From Bacteroidia bacterium (GTDB lineage: Bacteria; Bacteroidota; Bacteroidia; JADZBD01), in the NCBI GenBank assembly GCA_020054095.1, contig JAGVMA010000031.1, forward strand, positions 1 through 64,000: a stretch of DNA of 64,000 nucleotides, written 5' to 3'. Each line of letters opens with the position of its first letter. Position 1 is the stretch's first letter. The translations under genes were made by a program, and so were the position numbers. The notes below the pieces were generated by a model. The model saw nothing but the letters and a program-made list of their open reading frames with translations, was not told the DNA's origin and searched no databases. Below, one piece after another: positions 43,991-53,300 of this stretch.

Positions 43991-45230
43991 TGAATTTGAT
44001 GGTAAACGCTTTCAAATCAGACTTGTTGAACCAACGGAAAACGAGAAAGCTGTTTTAACTCATTATCTTCACAATATTCATAATGGGGTTTCAAAGCATT
44101 ACAAAAAGGATGCTTTGAAGGTACTTAAGGAATATGTTACATACAAAACGGATGAAGAAAATTTACCTCTTGTAACTGAAGATGCTTTACAAAAACTTTT
44201 ATTTGAAGTTGAAAATGTTCCGTTTCCAACTCCAGACAATTACACTTTTAAATTTATAGACTTGTTTGCCGGAATTGGTGGCTTTAGACTTGCTATGCAA
44301 AGTCTTGGCGGAAAATGTGTTTTTACAAGTGAGTGGGATAAGGAAGCAAAAAAAACATATCGCGCTAACTTCGGTGAGGTTCCATTTGGTGATATAACTA
44401 AAGAGCAAGTTAAAAATTACATACCCAATCACTTTGATGTTTTATGTGCAGGTTTTCCATGTCAAGCATTTTCTATTGCCGGCAAACGTGGCGGATTTGA
44501 TGATACAAGGGGAACATTATTTTTTGATGTTGCTGAAATTATCAAACGTAAAAAACCGAAAGCAATTTTTCTTGAAAATGTAAAGGGTTTAAGAAGTCAT
44601 GATAAAGGCAAAACATTAGAGACCATTTTAAATGTGTTACGAAATGATTTAGGCTATTACGTTCCAGAGCCTCAAATTATTAATGCTAAAAACTTTGGTG
44701 TTCCACAAAACAGAGAACGAATTTATATTGTAGGATTTCGTAAGGATTTAAAAATTACAAAATTTGAATATCCAAAGCCCTCAAAGAAAAAAGTGACATT
44801 TGCAAAAGTGAAAGAAAAAAAAGTTGTCCCTACGCGCTACTATCTTTCTACACGGTACTTGCAAACATTACATAATCACAAAAACAGACACGCGAGTAAA
44901 GGAAACGGATTTGGATTTGAAATTATTCCTGATAATGGAATATCTAACGCAGTTGTTTGTGGTGGAATGGGGCGAGAAAGGAATTTAGTAATAGACAATA
45001 GGATTACGGACTTTACACCAGAAACAAAAATTAAAGGCGTTGTAAATCGAGAAGGTGTTCGCAAAATGACTCCAAGAGAATGGGCTAGACTTCAAGGCTT
45101 TCCAGACAAATATGTTATTCCGGTTGCTGACGCTTCCGCATACAAACAATTCGGCAACTCCGTTGCCGTACCTGCAATTAAAGCAACGGCAAATAAAATT
45201 TTAGAAACAATCGGAATCGAAAAAATATGA
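43962..45230 (+). CDS. DNA (cytosine-5) methyltransferase, Dcm-like
   Basis: 422 residues. An N-terminal extension of about 90 residues precedes the catalytic domain, as in E. coli Dcm. All main C5 motifs are present: FAGIGGFRLAMQSLGG (I), GFPCQAFSIAGKRGGF (IV, catalytic Cys), ENVKGL (VI), QNRERIYIVGFR (VIII), ARLQGFPDKY (IX) and YKQFGNSVAVP (X). The target-recognition region contains YYLSTRYLQTL and HASKGNGFGFE, which closely resembles the HxxRGNGFGYG segment of Dcm and M.EcoRII. The target is therefore probably CCWGG or a close variant (inference). It overlaps vsr by 29 bases and the endonuclease by 4 bases. Confidence 0.95.
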   Translation: MELKEKISIDEFDGKRFQIRLVEPTENEKAVLTHYLHNIHNGVSKHYKKDALKVLKEYVTYKTDEENLPLVTEDALQKLLFEVENVPFPTPDNYTFKFIDLFAGIGGFRLAMQSLGGKCVFTSEWDKEAKKTYRANFGEVPFGDITKEQVKNYIPNHFDVLCAGFPCQAFSIAGKRGGFDDTRGTLFFDVAEIIKRKKPKAIFLENVKGLRSHDKGKTLETILNVLRNDLGYYVPEPQIINAKNFGVPQNRERIYIVGFRKDLKITKFEYPKPSKKKVTFAKVKEKKVVPTRYYLSTRYLQTLHNHKNRHASKGNGFGFEIIPDNGISNAVVCGGMGRERNLVIDNRITDFTPETKIKGVVNREGVRKMTPREWARLQGFPDKYVIPVADASAYKQFGNSVAVPAIKATANKILETIGIEKI

Positions 45231-45850
45231 ACTTATTAAATCAATTAGGAATAGCAATCGGTGAAGGGAAAAAAGCCGCAACAATTTTTGATAATTTATT
45301 TCCTTCGTTTCTTAAAGTCAGTTATTCCAAATCATCAGATTATATTAAAAAGTATTGGACAGCTTACGAAAAGCATCCTGATAGAAATAATAATTTGAAC
45401 GGAAAAGTATTTGAATATATTCTTGCTACACTTTTTGTTCGTGAAGGAATTATGCCTTTATATTTAAGTGCAAAAGTTGCTTTTGTTCCAAATGTCATTT
45501 ACGACTTAATGTTTTACACAACGGAGCGCGGACCGATTTGTATTTCAGCAAAAACAAGTTTAAGAGAGCGTTACAAACAAGCAGACTTAGAAGCAATTGC
45601 ATTAAAATATGTTCATCGCAAAGCATTAAGTTATTTGGTGACGCTCGAAGAAAATGAAGCAAAAAGTGTGAAAGCAAAAATAAAATCGGGTGATGTAATC
45701 GGACTTGACAATGTTGTTGTTGCAACTAGCAAAGACTTTGATGAATTAGTAGCGGAGCTTAAAACCTACCAAGCTTCTGAACCTCCAACAGTGAAAGTAA
45801 TTACAAGCAATCAAATTATTACAAAAGAAAAAGTTTCAAATCTAAAATGA
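45227..45850 (+). CDS. Type II restriction endonuclease, PD-(D/E)xK-like
   Basis: 207 residues, start overlapping the methyltransferase stop (ATGA). A helix with NGKVFEYILATLF (Glu63) is followed by strands with VIYDLMFY (Asp93) and CISAKTSLRERYKQADLE. In the last motif Lys109, Arg115 and Glu122 are spaced K-x5-R-x6-E; from memory this K-to-E distance of 13 is that of the EcoRII/PspGI group, which cut at CCWGG. That agrees with the Dcm-like target region of the preceding gene. No other domain is present. Cleavage specificity and activity are inferred from position and motif only. Confidence 0.8.
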   Translation: MNLLNQLGIAIGEGKKAATIFDNLFPSFLKVSYSKSSDYIKKYWTAYEKHPDRNNNLNGKVFEYILATLFVREGIMPLYLSAKVAFVPNVIYDLMFYTTERGPICISAKTSLRERYKQADLEAIALKYVHRKALSYLVTLEENEAKSVKAKIKSGDVIGLDNVVVATSKDFDELVAELKTYQASEPPTVKVITSNQIITKEKVSNLK

Positions 45851-45862
45851 TGCATTACTACC

Positions 45863-47488
45863 ATGAGCGACAAAAAATTAGTAATGACATTCGAGGCAAA
45901 CACCATAAAACATCTTGGTGTAAAAATGTATTCTACAATACCACCAGCCTTAGCCGAACTTATTGCTAACGCTTACGATGCATGTGCTACTGAAGTTCAC
46001 ATAAAATTATATGATGGTGAAAAGAAAATGGTTATCGTTGAAGATAACGGAACCGGTATGTCCTTTGATCAAGTGAACGATTATTTTTTAAGAATTGGAA
46101 GAAACCGAAGAGAAGAAAAACAACCATCAGCTTGTAATAGAATTCCAACTGGCAAGAAGGGTCTTGGAAAATTGGCTCTATTTGGTATCGGAGACACGAT
46201 AGACATTACAACTTGTCAAGGTGAAGAAGTTGTTAGTTTTATTCTTGACTGGGAAACAATTTTAAATTGGAAGGGAAAAGACTACACTCCAGAATTTAAG
46301 ATTTCACCTAAAGGAAAATCGAAAAATGGAACAACAATTACGTTAACAAATTTAAAACGCAAAACTGGCTTTCCTATTGACGAATATGCAGAAAGCATTG
46401 CCAAGCTTTTTAATTTCAATGATTTTATTGTTTATTTATCTTTAAATGATGGCAAGCCAATTAAAATCGACAACAAATTAAAATATGAAAATATAGTTCC
46501 AGAATTTAAGTGGGACATTGCTGAAATAAATAAAGAAAACGAATTTGATTATAAAGAAAAAAATGAAATAACGGGTTTTATAGTTACTACAGAAAAACCA
46601 TTGAAACCAAACTTAAGAGGTGTAACACTTTTTGCTAATGGCAGAATGGTAAACTCTCCGGAATTTTTTGGTCAATCAGAATCCAGTCACTTTTATTCTT
46701 ATGCAACCGGGTGGTTAAATATTGATTTCATTGACAATTGGGCTGAGGATGTAATATCCACAAACCGACAATCTATAGATTGGGAAAACGCATTAACATC
46801 TGAGTTAAGAATATACCTAGCAAGTTGTTTATCTATGTTAGAAAAAAAATGGAGAGACCTTAGGAAAATTAAAAAACGCAAGACAATTTCCGATAGAGCA
46901 AAAATTGATGTTGGAGGTTGGCTCAACACTCTTTCAGGAGAAGTTCAAAACGATGTAGACTCACTTCTTAATATTTTAGGGGACACACCTGAAATATCAG
47001 AAGAAACCCAACAAAAGTCAATAGAAATTTTACACAAATTAATTCCTGAATACCCTAATCTTCATTGGCGTCACATACATCCTGAATTAAGAAAAGTCTC
47101 TGAAAAATATTACGTTAATCAGGATTTCTATAGTGCTTTTATTGAAGCGCTCAAAAGATATGTTACTGAAGTAAAGAAAAAATCTGGAAAAGCCAATATT
47201 GACGAAAGAGCTTTAATGCAAGCGGTATTTAATAAACGTATTTTAAGTGTTACAAAAAAGTATAAGAAAACTGACGGATCTTCTTTCGACAATAGAACAA
47301 TTGACAATATCGAAGCTGGACAACAAATGCTATCAGAAGGAATTGTTGTTGGTGGCAGACATCCACTTCAGCACGAAGAAATAACAGAACTAAGTGCGAC
47401 TGGTTTGTTTTCCGAAAAGGACTGCTTAGATTTTTTGAGCTTATTATCTCACCTTTTTAAAAGACTTAACGATGCAGAATTGGTATAA
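45863..47488 (+). CDS. GHKL (MORC/MutL-like) ATPase in restriction operon
   Basis: 541 residues, 12 bases after the endonuclease. The first 200 residues form a Bergerat-fold ATPase: LAELIANAYDACATEVHI (N-box, metal Asn), VEDNGTGMSFDQV (G1), PTGKKGLGKLALFGIGD (G2) and a TTITLTNLKR strand. The next part resembles the S5-like transducer region of MutL/Hsp90/MORC proteins (FATGRMV-like LFANGRMVNSP). The C-terminal 250 residues are helical with no recognised nuclease motif. MutL/MORC-like ATPases encoded in restriction-modification operons have been described in comparative work by Iyer, Abhiman and Aravind (2008). Its action in this operon is unknown; it could load or regulate the endonuclease or Vsr. 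Confidence 0.9.
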   Translation: MSDKKLVMTFEANTIKHLGVKMYSTIPPALAELIANAYDACATEVHIKLYDGEKKMVIVEDNGTGMSFDQVNDYFLRIGRNRREEKQPSACNRIPTGKKGLGKLALFGIGDTIDITTCQGEEVVSFILDWETILNWKGKDYTPEFKISPKGKSKNGTTITLTNLKRKTGFPIDEYAESIAKLFNFNDFIVYLSLNDGKPIKIDNKLKYENIVPEFKWDIAEINKENEFDYKEKNEITGFIVTTEKPLKPNLRGVTLFANGRMVNSPEFFGQSESSHFYSYATGWLNIDFIDNWAEDVISTNRQSIDWENALTSELRIYLASCLSMLEKKWRDLRKIKKRKTISDRAKIDVGGWLNTLSGEVQNDVDSLLNILGDTPEISEETQQKSIEILHKLIPEYPNLHWRHIHPELRKVSEKYYVNQDFYSAFIEALKRYVTEVKKKSGKANIDERALMQAVFNKRILSVTKKYKKTDGSSFDNRTIDNIEAGQQMLSEGIVVGGRHPLQHEEITELSATGLFSEKDCLDFLSLLSHLFKRLNDAELV

Positions 47489-47589
47489 CCACCCTTCGCA
47501 GTCATACACATTTGCAAGCCACACAAATCAACGCACAACCAAAGCTTACAAATAAGTATACCTGCCTATCCGCACAGATGAACAGAAAA

Positions 47590-47632
47590 GCACTGGCTAT
47601 AACAGCGGTTTTCCGTTATGGGAACAAAGCGC
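47590..47632. other. Imperfect palindrome at right end of restriction island
   Basis: ATAAC at 47599-47603 and GTTAT at 47615-47619 flank GCGGTTTTCC. GCACTGGCT and GGAACAAAGCGC lie outside. It sits between the last gene of the island and the chromosomal nth gene. An attC-like or recombination-site origin is possible but unproven; it lacks a T-run on the plus strand to act as a terminator. Confidence 0.35.
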
Positions 47633-47649
47633 ACAGCGCCTGCCAAAAA

Positions 47650-48294
47650 TCACCCTTTCTTTTTCTTACTAAAATAAGCACACCATTTGGTAATGCCGCA
47701 GTTTTCGCAAAGCGGTGTTTGGGCTTTGCAGGTGTAGCGCCCATGCAAAATAAGCCAATGGTGGGCTATGGCAACTTTATTGGTAGGTATGTATTTCATC
47801 AGTTGCTTTTCGGTTTCTAAAACTGTTTTGGCTTTTAAAGTAAGCCCTATGCGGGCAGATACTCTAAAAACATGCGTATCTACTGCCAATGCGGGTTTGT
47901 TATAAACTACCGATGCTATTACGTTAGCCGTTTTGCGCCCCACACCGGGCATTTTTTGTAGCTCGTCCACATCGGCAGGTATGATATTGTTAAAATTATG
48001 AACCAGCATTTTAGCCATGCCCACCAGCGCTTTTGCTTTTTGGTTGGGGTAGCTTATGCTTTTAATGTAAGTAAAAACATCTTGGGGCAAGGCAAGTGCT
48101 AAAAATTCGGCAGTGGGGAATTGCTTAAAAAGGGCAGGGGTAACTTGGTTCACACGCTTATCGGTACACTGTGCCGATAAAATTACGGCCACCAGCAGTT
48201 CAAGCGGGTTAGTGTAACGCAGCTCAGTTTCGGCCACCGGCATTTGCTTTTCGAAATAAGATAATACGCCCCGGAATCGTTCTTGCCTTGTCAT
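47650..48294 (-). CDS. nth: Endonuclease III
   Basis: 214 residues from the ATG at 48294; the longer frame begins upstream of a -7 box and is rejected. It is a DNA glycosylase/AP lyase for oxidised pyrimidines. Visible: LELLVAVILSAQCTDKRVN at the start, the helix-hairpin-helix MPGVGRKTANV with the catalytic Lys, the VDTHVFRVSARIGL segment with the catalytic Asp, and the [4Fe-4S] loop with cysteines spaced C-x6-C-x2-C-x5-C (HGRYTCKAQTPLCENCG...WC). All catalytic and cluster residues are present. It is a chromosomal gene that marks the right boundary of the restriction island. Confidence 0.96.
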   Translation of the reverse strand: MTRQERFRGVLSYFEKQMPVAETELRYTNPLELLVAVILSAQCTDKRVNQVTPALFKQFPTAEFLALALPQDVFTYIKSISYPNQKAKALVGMAKMLVHNFNNIIPADVDELQKMPGVGRKTANVIASVVYNKPALAVDTHVFRVSARIGLTLKAKTVLETEKQLMKYIPTNKVAIAHHWLILHGRYTCKAQTPLCENCGITKWCAYFSKKKKG

Positions 48295-48305
48295 CTTTTT
48301 TTTAA

Positions 48306-48313
48306 CAAAAGTA
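48306..48313 (-). promoter_or_regulatory. -7 box for nth
   Basis: TACTTTTG on the minus strand, 11 bases before the ATG at 48294. Confidence 0.45.
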
Positions 48314-48390
48314 CCATTGTTAAAAAAATACAAACCAAGCGGGCATAAATTTTTTAAAATTTACGGTTACTAAATTAAATCTCACACATC

Positions 48391-48735
48391 ATGGAAAACA
48401 TCATCCTCGCATCGCACATGGGCTATTGTATTAAAATGAACAATATTAAAATGATACAACTGTGTAATAATACCGGCAATTTTAACCTGGGGCATGCCGT
48501 AAAAATTACTTATAAAAACAATGCTGCTAATGCCAATGATGATAATGAACTTACCATGCTATTTGACGACCAGCAGTGGGCCGAACTTGCCTATAACGAC
48601 TGGATAAAACTGTGGCAAAAATACCTTGGCGGCTTTGATGAATTGCTTACATACGATAAAATAGCTGAAGCTGAAGCAGAATGTGAGGATGTGAAAATAA
48701 TGAGGTATGGCATAAAGTCGGTAAAAATTGCCTGA
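48391..48735 (+). CDS. Hypothetical protein, 114 residues
   Basis: Cytosolic-looking, acidic, no signal peptide or membrane segment. It starts IILASHMGYCIKMNNIKMIQ and has LTMLFDDQQWAELAYNDWIK in the centre, with a tail of acidic EAEAECEDVK followed by a short strand. I recognise no family. The codon use matches the neighbouring chromosomal genes, and the frame begins 58 bases beyond the nth promoter box, so it is probably a real gene. Confidence 0.6.
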   Translation: MENIILASHMGYCIKMNNIKMIQLCNNTGNFNLGHAVKITYKNNAANANDDNELTMLFDDQQWAELAYNDWIKLWQKYLGGFDELLTYDKIAEAEAECEDVKIMRYGIKSVKIA

Positions 48736-48864
48736 TTTTTAACTATCGTTGGCGGAAAATAGTCTTGCAGATAAGCGTAGTTTGCCTATAAATTTTTTAG
48801 GTATATCGAAATATTTTATACTTTAGCCGCTCAATAAAAACCAGAAAAGACTAACCCTAAAAAC

Positions 48865-49737
48865 ATGAAAAAAATCTCAATTCTGCTGGCTGCTGCTGTA
48901 CTAAGTACGGGCTTGTGGTCGTGCGGTGGCGATGAAAACCACGATCACGATGGTAAAGACACTACTGCAACAACTAACGATACGATGAGTGTAGAGGACG
49001 AAACAGGCCCTACCGATAGCTACTTGCTGCCATCACCGTTACAAATTGCCTATATCTTTAAAAAATCGGGTTTAAAATACCAAGCCGGTATTGCAAACGA
49101 TGTTAAGAAAGAAGCATCCTATTCAGGCAGCTACGAACAATCGTTAGGATTGGGTATTTACAGTTCGGATTTAGCGTATTGCGTTCTTAACAAACAAAAG
49201 CAAGAAGCAATCAGTTACATGAACGCAGTAAAAGCATTGTCAGATAAATTAGGCATGTCAACCGTATTCGATTCAGAATCGTTACTAAAACGCTTTGAAG
49301 CAAATGTGGTAAACGAAGATTCAGTAATGTTTATCTTGTCGGATATCCAAAGCAGATCGGATGAGTTTTTCAGCAGCAACGACCGTCAAATGTCGGCAGC
49401 AGTTGTATTCTCAGGCGCATGGGTCGAGAGCATGTACATTGCCTCAAAAATATTACCTAAAACCAAAGACAGCAAAATGGCCGACCAACTTGCAGACCAA
49501 TTAGGCATATTAGAAAACCTATTAAAAGAATTAGCGAACCACAAAGACAAAGAACCTGCAATTGCCAATTTAATTACTCAATTAGAAACAGTGCAAGGCA
49601 TCATTACATCTATACCAGGTGTGAAAGAAATGATGGAAAGCGAAAAACCGCAAGATGTTAAAATCAGCGCAAGCGAAGAGCAGCTAAAAACTTTGGCAGC
49701 AAAATTGGAAGAGATTAGAACAGCAATGGTTAAATAA
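48865..49737 (+). CDS. Lipoprotein of unknown function
   Basis: 290 residues. Signal peptide with lipobox LWSC (about 16-20), then a spacer rich in His/Asp/Thr (ENHDHDGKDTTATTND). The rest is helical, with ESLLKRFEANVVNEDSVMF and MSAAVVFSGAWVESMYIASK in the middle and an SEEQLKTLAAKLEEIRTA C-terminal coil. I recall no assigned function for this layout, though similar lipoproteins are common in the phylum. The HDHDG-type spacer could bind metal but is short. It is 28 bases upstream of another exported protein. Confidence 0.8.
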   Translation: MKKISILLAAAVLSTGLWSCGGDENHDHDGKDTTATTNDTMSVEDETGPTDSYLLPSPLQIAYIFKKSGLKYQAGIANDVKKEASYSGSYEQSLGLGIYSSDLAYCVLNKQKQEAISYMNAVKALSDKLGMSTVFDSESLLKRFEANVVNEDSVMFILSDIQSRSDEFFSSNDRQMSAAVVFSGAWVESMYIASKILPKTKDSKMADQLADQLGILENLLKELANHKDKEPAIANLITQLETVQGIITSIPGVKEMMESEKPQDVKISASEEQLKTLAAKLEEIRTAMVK

Positions 49738-49765
49738 ATTGTGTAACGAGATAAAAAAAACTAAT

Positions 49766-50239
49766 ATGAACAGATACAATATATTCTTAACCCTTTTACT
49801 AGCAGCGGTAGTTGCTACAGGGTTTGCGTTTATTCAAAAATCAAAAGACTTGTGTAACCCGGTTGATTTAAAAAAGAAAACCGAGCCGGCTATGAAACCT
49901 TACACTTACGATTCGGCAAAAATGTCGCGTTTGCAATTCATGAAAAAAGGACAAAAATTTTCAACTGAAGTGCCTTTATCATTGTTTGGCCAATACAAAA
50001 TTGTGTTTAACACAAGCGGTATGCCTAAAAAAGTAGGTATCAATGTTTACGATAAAGATAAATCATCATCAAAACGTAAATTACTTTTCTCTAATGCCGA
50101 TTCGTTAGAAACAGATCCAGTCTTGGTTTTTAACCCGGAGAAACACACACGTAAAGTTTTTGTTGATTACGATGTGCCTGCTGATACATTAGGACTTAAA
50201 ATTAAAGGTTGCCTTTACTTTATGCTGGGCTACAAATAA
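49766..50239 (+). CDS. Exported protein of unknown function
   Basis: 157 residues from the ATG at 49766; the frame also extends upstream to a TTG but the ATG begins a clean signal segment (NRYNIFLTLLLAAVVATGFAF). The mature part has strands with KIVFNTSGMPKKVGINVYDK, NPEKHTRKVFVDYDVPADT and ends KIKGCLYFMLGYK, suggesting a small beta-sandwich. Two cysteines could pair. It is probably co-transcribed with the lipoprotein before it; a strong terminator follows. Confidence 0.75.
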   Translation: MNRYNIFLTLLLAAVVATGFAFIQKSKDLCNPVDLKKKTEPAMKPYTYDSAKMSRLQFMKKGQKFSTEVPLSLFGQYKIVFNTSGMPKKVGINVYDKDKSSSKRKLLFSNADSLETDPVLVFNPEKHTRKVFVDYDVPADTLGLKIKGCLYFMLGYK

Positions 50240-50261
50240 GCATTTTAAGTTTTTATGATAT

Positions 50262-50295
50262 AACCGCCACGCTTTTTAGCGTGGCGGTTTTTTTT
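50262..50295 (+). terminator. Strong terminator
   Basis: AACCGCCACGC / GCGTGGCGGTT perfect 11-base stem with a short T/A loop and a run of eight T's. Confidence 0.9.
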
Positions 50296-50363
50296 ATAAC
50301 AATTCCATCACTTAAAATAGTTTGCAGCATAAGCATTATAAAGTTAATTTTACTCACTCGCTT

Positions 50364-53300
50364 ATGAAACGGCTAAAGCAAAAACTACTTATTACGTTTA
50401 GTTTCATTTCTTTCCTTGCAGGTTATGCACAGCAAGCCGAAATAAAGTTTCAGCAAATTTTATCGAAACATGGCCTGTCGCAATCAAGCGTTTATGCTAT
50501 TATAAAAGATAGTAAAGGTTTCATGTGGTTTGGCACACAAGATGGCTTAAATAAATACAACGGCTATCAGATGGAAGTATATAAGCATATTCCTGACGAT
50601 AGCACATCACTTTCGGATAATTACATACAATCATTAATAGAAGATAACAGTGGTAATATTTGGGTAGGAACCAATGGCGGAGGTATAGATATACTTAATC
50701 CGCAAACGCTTGCCATCACACACTTAGTAGCCGGAGACAAGTCACTTAGCAATAACAACATCAATACGCTTTTTAAAGATAAAGACGGTAATATATGGGC
50801 GGGCACATTGCGTGGGCTTAATCACATTGATGCAAAAACGAAAAAGATTACACGGTTTAATGTGCAGGTAGATTCTATATGCAATATGGATGAAATAAAC
50901 ATACGTGCTATTAAGCAAACCGATGATGGCGAACTGTGCATAGGCACACATGGTTACGGCCTTGTGAGGTATAAAAGCAATAAATTTTTACGCATTGATA
51001 TCAAATCACTTAACAATAGCGTGGAAAATGTTGCCGCAAAATCTAACACCATTCGTGTAATTTATTTTGATAAACAAAACAATTTGTGGCTCGGCTCCGA
51101 TGGCGGTGGCTTAATATTATTTGATACAAAAACCAATACAATTAAAAGCAATATTTATAATACCGGTGCCGATGTGAAAGGCGAAATAAGTGGCAACAGA
51201 ATTTACTCCATTACCGAAGACGATGCCGGAAATTTGTGGTGTGCCACTTGGGGTAATGGAATTTCTATTTTGGATAAAAAAACCAAACAGTTTAACATAC
51301 TTAAATATAATGCCACGCTACAAACATCCATCCGCAGTAACATAGTGCTTAATGTGTATAAAGATAACTTGGGAAATATTTGGGCCGGAACTTACGATGC
51401 AGGTGTATGTCCGTATTTCCCGGCAGCATCTAAATTCCAACATTTTATACCTGCTAACTTTTTCAATTTTGGTTTCTTAAATAATTCCATCACATCTATC
51501 ATTGAAGATAACGAAGGCGTGATATGGTTTAGCTCCGTTAGTTCGGGCATTACATCGTGCAATATTCATACAGGCGAAATAGCTAATTACCAAGATATAA
51601 TTTACAGAGGCACTACCACCGCTATGGCTATTTATCAAGATGTGGATAGTATTATTTGGGTGGGCGCTTATGGTTCGGGATTATCTAATTTTAATAAACG
51701 AACAGGCGATATACAATATTTTGTTGATGATGGAGCAAGCCGTTATACACCGGATAACAGCCCCATTAAAAACGGAACAATACTTTGCATAACTGGCGAT
51801 AAAAAAGGCCGAATATGGATTGCAACATTAGGAGCAGGAGTTTATGTGTACGATAAAAAAACAAAAAATTTTACCAATTACACTACTAAAAATGGCCTTA
51901 CCAGCGATTATATATTTACATTAAAAGTGGATAAGAACGATAACGTGTGGGTAGGCACACAAAATGGCGGAGCCAGTTATATGGATGGTAATACAGGCAA
52001 AGTGTTAAAAACATATCAGCAAGCACGAAAAGATGCGACTGGCTATAATTTTTTAAGTTCCAATAAAGTAAATCACTTTTACATTGATAGAGACGAAAAT
52101 ATATGGATAGCAACATCCATCGGACTTAATAAAATAGATGCTAAAACAGGCAAGCTAAAATATTATTACGAAAAAGACGGACTACCCAATGATTACGTGT
52201 ATTGCGTGCTGCCCGATAACGATGGCAACCTGTGGATGACAACCAATAAAGGAGTGGCAAAACTAAATCCTAATTTAGAGAATATAGATGGCAGCGCATT
52301 TAGAAATTACGATAAAAACGATGGCTTACAAGACGATGAGTTTTCGCAAGGTGCATTTTATGTGAATCCAACAAACGGAACCATATTTATTGGAGGACTT
52401 AATGGCTTTAACACTTTTAACTCCTCAACTATTTCAAATAATAAAAACATACCGCCCATTTACATCACTGCATTTAAGCGTTTCGGTAAAGATGTTCCGC
52501 TTGATACAAATATCATCAGCAAAAAATTTATTGAACTTTCATATAAAGACAATTTCTTTTCGTTTGAATTTGTATCGTTAGATTATGTTTTTCCTGAGAA
52601 AAATAAATTCATGTATAAGATGGAAGGTCTTGATGCCGATTGGTCGGCACCCGGAACAAGCAGAATAGCAAGTTATACCAACCTTAGCGGGGGCGATTAT
52701 GTTTTTAGAGTAAAAGGATGCAATAACGATGGAACTTGGAACGAAGAAGGCGTGGCAATTCATATCCGTGTAATTCCACCATTCTGGAAAACAAATGCTT
52801 TTTACATTATTTGCGCCTTGCTAATTGCAGGTTCGGTATTTGGCTACACTCGCTGGCGCACAGCATCTATAGAAAAAGAAAAGAAAGTACTTGAACAAAA
52901 AGTAGCAGAGCGCACCGAAGAGTTAGCAGAAAAAAACAGAGATATAACCAGCAGTATTCAATATGCCGAGCGAATACAGTTAGCCATTTTGCCGCCTGTG
53001 AGCGAAATAAAACAAAACCTGAAACAATGCTTTGTTCTGTATAAACCAAAAGATATAGTAAGCGGAGACTTTTATTGGTACGGACAAAAAAACGGTAAAG
53101 AAATTATTGCTGCCGTAGATTGCACGGGGCACGGAGTTCCGGGCGCATTTATGAGTATGATAGGAAGTAACTTGCTTAGCGCCATTATTATGGAAAAGGG
53201 CATCACTAAGCCATCGGAAATATTAAACTTATTGCACAATGGTGTGCAATCTGCACTAAAACAAGGCAGCAACGAAATAGAAACTTCAGACGGAATGGAC

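Noticed and set aside
47512-47820. A 102-codon plus-strand gene
   Set aside because: It overlaps the end of nth on the other strand and the palindrome; its sequence has no family features and the nth match is certain.
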